A DNA stretch of 64,000 bases from Asanoa ferruginea. GTDB taxonomy: Bacteria > Actinomycetota > Actinomycetes > Mycobacteriales > Micromonosporaceae. Both the position numbers and the translations under genes were made by a program. The stretch spans positions 558,001 through 622,000 of the forward strand of contig NZ_QUMQ01000001.1 in assembly GCF_003387075.1 (NCBI RefSeq). The letters run 5' to 3'. How positions within the stretch are numbered: position 1 is the first letter of the stretch; the number at the start of each line of letters is the position of its first letter. The notes below the pieces were generated by a model that saw only the letters and a program-made list of their open reading frames with translations, had not been told where the DNA came from and did not search any database. Positions 60,803 through 64,000 of this stretch are shown piece by piece.

Positions 60803-61684
60803 CTACGCCAGGTCCGAGCGGGACGCGCGCAGCAGGCGCATCTGGATCGCGGTGAGCACGCCGAGGATCAGCGCGAGGAAGATGGCCGCGGCCGCGGCGT
60901 ACCCCATGTGGAAATACCGGAACGCCTGCTCGTAGATGAAGTAGTAGATGACCCGCGTCGCGTTGACCGGCCCGCCGAACGTGGTGACCGCGATGGTGTC
61001 GAAGATCTGGAACGACCCGATCAGCGAGACCACCAGCACCAGCGCCAGGACCGGCCGCAACAGCGGCAGGGTGATCCGGCGGAACATCCGCCACTCGTTG
61101 GCGCCGTCGATCGCCGCGCTCTCGTAGAGGTATTGCGGCACCTGGAGCATCCCGGCGTAGAGCAGCAGCGCCGTGTAGCCCGTGTAGGCCCAGGTGTTGA
61201 TCGCCGCGATCGACGGCATCGCCCAGGTGTCGTCGGTGAGGAACCCGATCGGGCCGATGTCGAGCGACGTGAGCAGGTGGTTGACGAACCCGAGGTTCGT
61301 GTCGAGCAGCCAGGTCCACAACAGACCGACGGTCACGTTGGGCACCAGCCAGGGCAACAGCATCGTGGCCCGCAACACCGTCGACCGGGTCAACCGGTGC
61401 ATCAGCGCCGCGACACCCAGCGCGAGGATGGTCTGCGAGCCGATGTTGAGCACCACATACCAGACGGTGACCAGCAGCGAGTGCCAGAACTCGCCGTCCT
61501 TGACCAGCTCGGTGTAGTTGTCCGCGCCCACAAAGGAGGGCGTGTTGAGCATCGTGTAGTCGGTAACCGAGTACCAGACGCCGCGCACCGCCGGGTAGCC
61601 GTAGAACACGACGAAGCCCACCAGCACCGGCGCCAGGAACACCCAGGCCGCACGACGGTCGTCGCGCCGTTTCGTCACACTCAT
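60803..61684 (-). CDS. Sugar ABC transporter permease (MalF-like)
   Basis: A 293-residue permease: AAWVFLAPVLVGFVVFYGYPAVRGVWYSV, TMLLPWLVPNVTVGLLWTWLLD and EAA loop YLYESAAIDGANEWRMFRRITLPLLRP. It is the first gene of the alpha-galactoside operon, driven from the promoter at 61739-61769. No ATPase gene lies in the operon. Confidence 0.93.
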   Translation of the reverse strand: MSVTKRRDDRRAAWVFLAPVLVGFVVFYGYPAVRGVWYSVTDYTMLNTPSFVGADNYTELVKDGEFWHSLLVTVWYVVLNIGSQTILALGVAALMHRLTRSTVLRATMLLPWLVPNVTVGLLWTWLLDTNLGFVNHLLTSLDIGPIGFLTDDTWAMPSIAAINTWAYTGYTALLLYAGMLQVPQYLYESAAIDGANEWRMFRRITLPLLRPVLALVLVVSLIGSFQIFDTIAVTTFGGPVNATRVIYYFIYEQAFRYFHMGYAAAAAIFLALILGVLTAIQMRLLRASRSDLA

Positions 61685-61738
61685 CGATCGCCTCTGATCT
61701 TTGTCCGGCTCGGCTCTTGCCAGCCGACCCGTTCCCGA

Positions 61739-61769
61739 ATAATGATGTAGACCTTCGAAATTTTGTCAA
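61739..61769 (-). promoter_or_regulatory. Promoter of the alpha-galactoside ABC operon
   Basis: On the minus strand, TTGACA (61769-61764) is followed 18-19 bases later by TCATTA/CATTAT (61745-61739). The -35 box overlaps the ATTTTGTCAA motif (61760-61769) that recurs in the rok promoter, so repressor binding would block the polymerase. The divergent secreted-protein gene starts at 61814. Confidence 0.6.
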
Positions 61770-61813
61770 CACCTCTTCGTATTACGTCGTTAATGCCGAG
61801 GGAGCGACCACCC

Positions 61814-63181
61814 ATGATCTTGAAGAGAGCGCTGCGCGCCAGCATCGCCCTGCTGGCGACCGTCGCGTTGGCCGCGGGGACACCCGCCGCCGCCCATCCC
61901 CCGACGGGTCCGCAGTGGACGCCGCTGACCTACGCTTCGGCGCCCGCCGACAACCCCCTCAAGGGCTTCATGCCGTACGCCGGTAGCTACCAGACCTTCC
62001 CGTACAGCATGGAATGGTTCTATTTGCCCCTCAGTGACGTGATGACCGGTCCGCGGCAGTTCCGCTGGGACGCGCTGGAGCGCCAGCTCAACGACATCGC
62101 GGCCCGCGGTCACCAGGCGGTTTTCCGCTTCTATCTGGACTATCCGGGCAAGCCGAGCGGCGTTCCGCAGTATCTGCTCGACCAGGGCCTGGTCACGCAC
62201 GCCTACAACGACAACGGCAACAACGGCGTCAGCGTCTCCCCCGACTACAGCGACCCGCGCCTGGTCTCCGCCCTCGACACCTTCATCACCGCCTTCGGCC
62301 GGCGCTACGACGGCGACCCGCGGATCGGGTTCATCACGCTGGGCCTGATCGGGTTCTGGGGCGAGTGGCACACCTGGCCCTACGACGGCTACACCCAGCC
62401 GGAGAACTGGATGCCGGGCAACGACGTGCTCGTCCGGGTGCTGGGCAGCTACGAGCGCGCGTTCGACAAGACCCGGTTGCTGGCCCGCTATCCCAGCCAG
62501 GACAACAAGAACCTCAACATCGGTTACCACGACGACTCGTTCGCCTTCGAGACCCTGCCGGGTCAGTCCTGGCACTTCGTGCAGCGGATGATCGACGAGG
62601 GTACGACGGAGAAGTGGCGGCAGGAACCCATCGGCGGCGAACTGCGTCCCGAGATCCAGACCTGCCTGTGGGACCAGCCGGTCAGCTGCGGCCAATACCA
62701 GGACTTCGCCGAGTCGGTCGCGCAGACGCACGCCTCCTGGCTGATCAACCACGCCGCGTTCGCCGGCGCGGGCTACACCGGTGACAACTACTTCCGGGCC
62801 CTGGCCGCGTCGAAGTCGCTCGGCTACGAGCTGACCGTCACCGAGGCGGCGCTGTCCGGCGACCGGGTGTCGGTGCGGGTGGCCAACCGCGGCGCCGCGC
62901 CGTTCTACTACGACTGGCGGGCCGAACTCGCGGCCGTCGACAGCAAGGGCCGGATCGTCAAGCGGTGGAAGACCCCCTGGACGATGACCGGGATCCAGCC
63001 CGGCCAGGACCCGGCGACGCTGTCAACCAAGATCGACACCCACGGCCTGCGCGCCGGCAGCTACGACATCGTCATGCGCGTGGCCAACCCGCTGCCCAAC
63101 GGCATCCCGTTGCGGTTCGCCAACACCAGTCAGGACAACCACTCCGGCTGGCTGCACCTCGGCGCCGTCACCATCCGCTGA
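61814..63181 (+). CDS. Secreted DUF4874/DUF4832-type protein (first of tandem pair)
   Basis: A 455-residue exported protein: signal peptide (MILKRALRASIALLATVALAAG, cut near AAA-H), then a TIM-barrel-like domain opening DNPLKGFMPYAG with FRFYLDYPG, VSPDYSDPRLVSALDTFI and LGLIGFWGEWHTWPYD, matching DUF4874. The DUF4832-like part (SWHFVQRMIDEG, SWLINHAAFAG) and a C-terminal beta domain (RVSVRVANRGAAPFYYDWRAEL) follow. Conserved GEWH acids suggest a glycosidase. gaggga precedes ATG 61814; longer in-frame starts lack a ribosome site. Confidence 0.85.
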   Translation: MILKRALRASIALLATVALAAGTPAAAHPPTGPQWTPLTYASAPADNPLKGFMPYAGSYQTFPYSMEWFYLPLSDVMTGPRQFRWDALERQLNDIAARGHQAVFRFYLDYPGKPSGVPQYLLDQGLVTHAYNDNGNNGVSVSPDYSDPRLVSALDTFITAFGRRYDGDPRIGFITLGLIGFWGEWHTWPYDGYTQPENWMPGNDVLVRVLGSYERAFDKTRLLARYPSQDNKNLNIGYHDDSFAFETLPGQSWHFVQRMIDEGTTEKWRQEPIGGELRPEIQTCLWDQPVSCGQYQDFAESVAQTHASWLINHAAFAGAGYTGDNYFRALAASKSLGYELTVTEAALSGDRVSVRVANRGAAPFYYDWRAELAAVDSKGRIVKRWKTPWTMTGIQPGQDPATLSTKIDTHGLRAGSYDIVMRVANPLPNGIPLRFANTSQDNHSGWLHLGAVTIR

Positions 63182-63231
63182 CGGCACCCCCCGCACCTGT
63201 TCCTGCCCCCGTCCCGAAGGGAACACGGTTC

Positions 63232-64000
63232 ATGCCATCCATCCGCACACTGCTCGCAACCACCGCCGCGGCATTGAGCCTCGTGCTGGTGTCGAGCTCC
63301 GCGGTCGCCGCGCCGGCGGGCCCACCGTCCCGCCCGCCGGCCGGTCCCGGCCCGGACACCAGCCTGGCCACCCACACCTACGCCTACGCCGACGCACCGG
63401 TCGGCCAGCCACTCAAGGGCTTCGCGCCCTACTACTTCCCCGGCGACAACCTGTCCACGAAATACCCCGGCGGGCTCACCTGGAGCTACTTCGCGCTCAA
63501 CGAGGTGATGAAAGACCCCAGCAGTTGCTCGGTCTTCGACTGGAGTGTCTTCGAGAAGGCGCTCGACGAGGCCGCCGTCTGGGGCCGCCAGGTCGCCTTC
63601 CGGTTCTACGTCGAATATCCCGGCGGCAGCGGCACCCACCCCGGCAACGGCATCCCGCCCTGCCTCAACGGCAAGATGGCGTTGCGTACCAACGGATTCT
63701 GGGGCACGGTCAGCCCCGACTACGACGACCCCGACGTCGTCGCCGCGCTGGTCAGCTTCATCAACGCGTTCGCCGCGCGCTACGACCACGCCGGCCCCGG
63801 CGGCACCGCCGACCCGCGGATCGGCTTCATGACGATGGGCCTGGTCGGCCTGTGGGGTGAGTGGCACACCTGGCCCTACGACCGCGACCTGGCCGACGGC
63901 TACCCCAACCTGATGCCGACCGACACCACGATCCGCACCATCATGGGCGCGTTCGACAGCGCGTTCAGCAACATCCAGATCGAGACGCGCTACCCGCTGG
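63232..64000 (+). CDS. Secreted DUF4874/DUF4832-type protein (second of pair, 3' truncated)
   Basis: The first 256 residues of a paralogue of the preceding gene; the window ends before its stop. A signal peptide (MPSIRTLLATTAAALSLVLVSSSAVA) is followed by a Pro-rich linker. The same landmarks then recur: QPLKGFAPYYFPG, FRFYVEYPG, VSPDYDDPDVVAALVSFINAF and MGLVGLWGEWHTWPYD. gaaggga lies about nine bases before ATG 63232. It starts 50 bases after its neighbour, so the two are co-transcribed. Confidence 0.87.
   Translation, partial: MPSIRTLLATTAAALSLVLVSSSAVAAPAGPPSRPPAGPGPDTSLATHTYAYADAPVGQPLKGFAPYYFPGDNLSTKYPGGLTWSYFALNEVMKDPSSCSVFDWSVFEKALDEAAVWGRQVAFRFYVEYPGGSGTHPGNGIPPCLNGKMALRTNGFWGTVSPDYDDPDVVAALVSFINAFAARYDHAGPGGTADPRIGFMTMGLVGLWGEWHTWPYDRDLADGYPNLMPTDTTIRTIMGAFDSAFSNIQIETRYPL

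Overview
The window is high-GC DNA from an actinomycete, with gene content most like Micromonosporaceae or Streptomyces relatives. The evidence is very strong G/C third positions, many GTG starts, four-base stop/start overlaps, a Ddn-type (F420-linked) nitroreductase, GAF-ANTAR proteins, an Rsb-type stress pair, and carbohydrate ABC operons without their own ATPase gene. I found no rRNA or tRNA gene, CRISPR array, transposase or phage gene. About 69 protein-coding loci are supported. One of these is a leader peptide, two are broken genes, and two are cut by the window edges.

Layout. 0-9.6 kb: the end of a CocE-type hydrolase, an MpaB/NmrA pair opposite an Rrf2 regulator, an aldo/keto reductase with an internal stop, an ArsR-MBL operon with a clear operator, small unknown proteins, and SDR and MDR oxidoreductases. 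9.2-15.4 kb: a degenerate sigma-like protein, GroEL under a CIRCE element, a fatty-acid desaturase, a STAS protein, two tandem GAF-ANTAR proteins and a secreted Cys protein. 15.4-18.5 kb: NmrA-like, unknown and TetR genes, the last divergent from an alpha/beta hydrolase across a dyad operator. 18.5-25.6 kb: a redox/hydrolase cluster around a large MalT-like LuxR regulator. Three transcription units here carry the same promoter element (18481, 20399, 24307).

25.6-37 kb: eleven tightly overlapping minus-strand genes encode two DszA/NtaA-like flavin monooxygenases, a complete peptide/nickel-type ABC importer, an FAD monooxygenase, an alpha/beta hydrolase and two flavin reductases. A short upstream reading frame ending Ala-Leu-Cys-Cys precedes them. 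It looks like an actinobacterial cysteine-type leader peptide and suggests the operon scavenges sulfur from an unknown organic compound. A LysR gene and a frameshifted cupin gene run the other way.

38-45 kb: a beta-hydroxyacid dehydrogenase-like gene; an RsbQ/RsbP-like hydrolase-phosphatase pair next to csbD, which has a sigma-B-like promoter; a questin-oxidase-like gene with a SoxR-box-like dyad; and a 164-bp inverted-repeat element. 43-51.5 kb: a beta-mannan locus (ROK repressor, HTH-less LacI-type sensor, ABC importer, GH2 beta-mannosidase, secreted GH26 mannanase). 51.5-56 kb: a lipid kinase-like protein, an AI-2E-family exporter, a septum-formation-domain protein and an unusual three-domain protein (DUF7662-like, DUF6884-like, GIY-YIG-like). 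55.7-64 kb: an alpha-galactoside locus (ROK, GH36, SBP, two permeases) divergent from two tandem secreted DUF4874/DUF4832-type proteins, the second cut by the window end.
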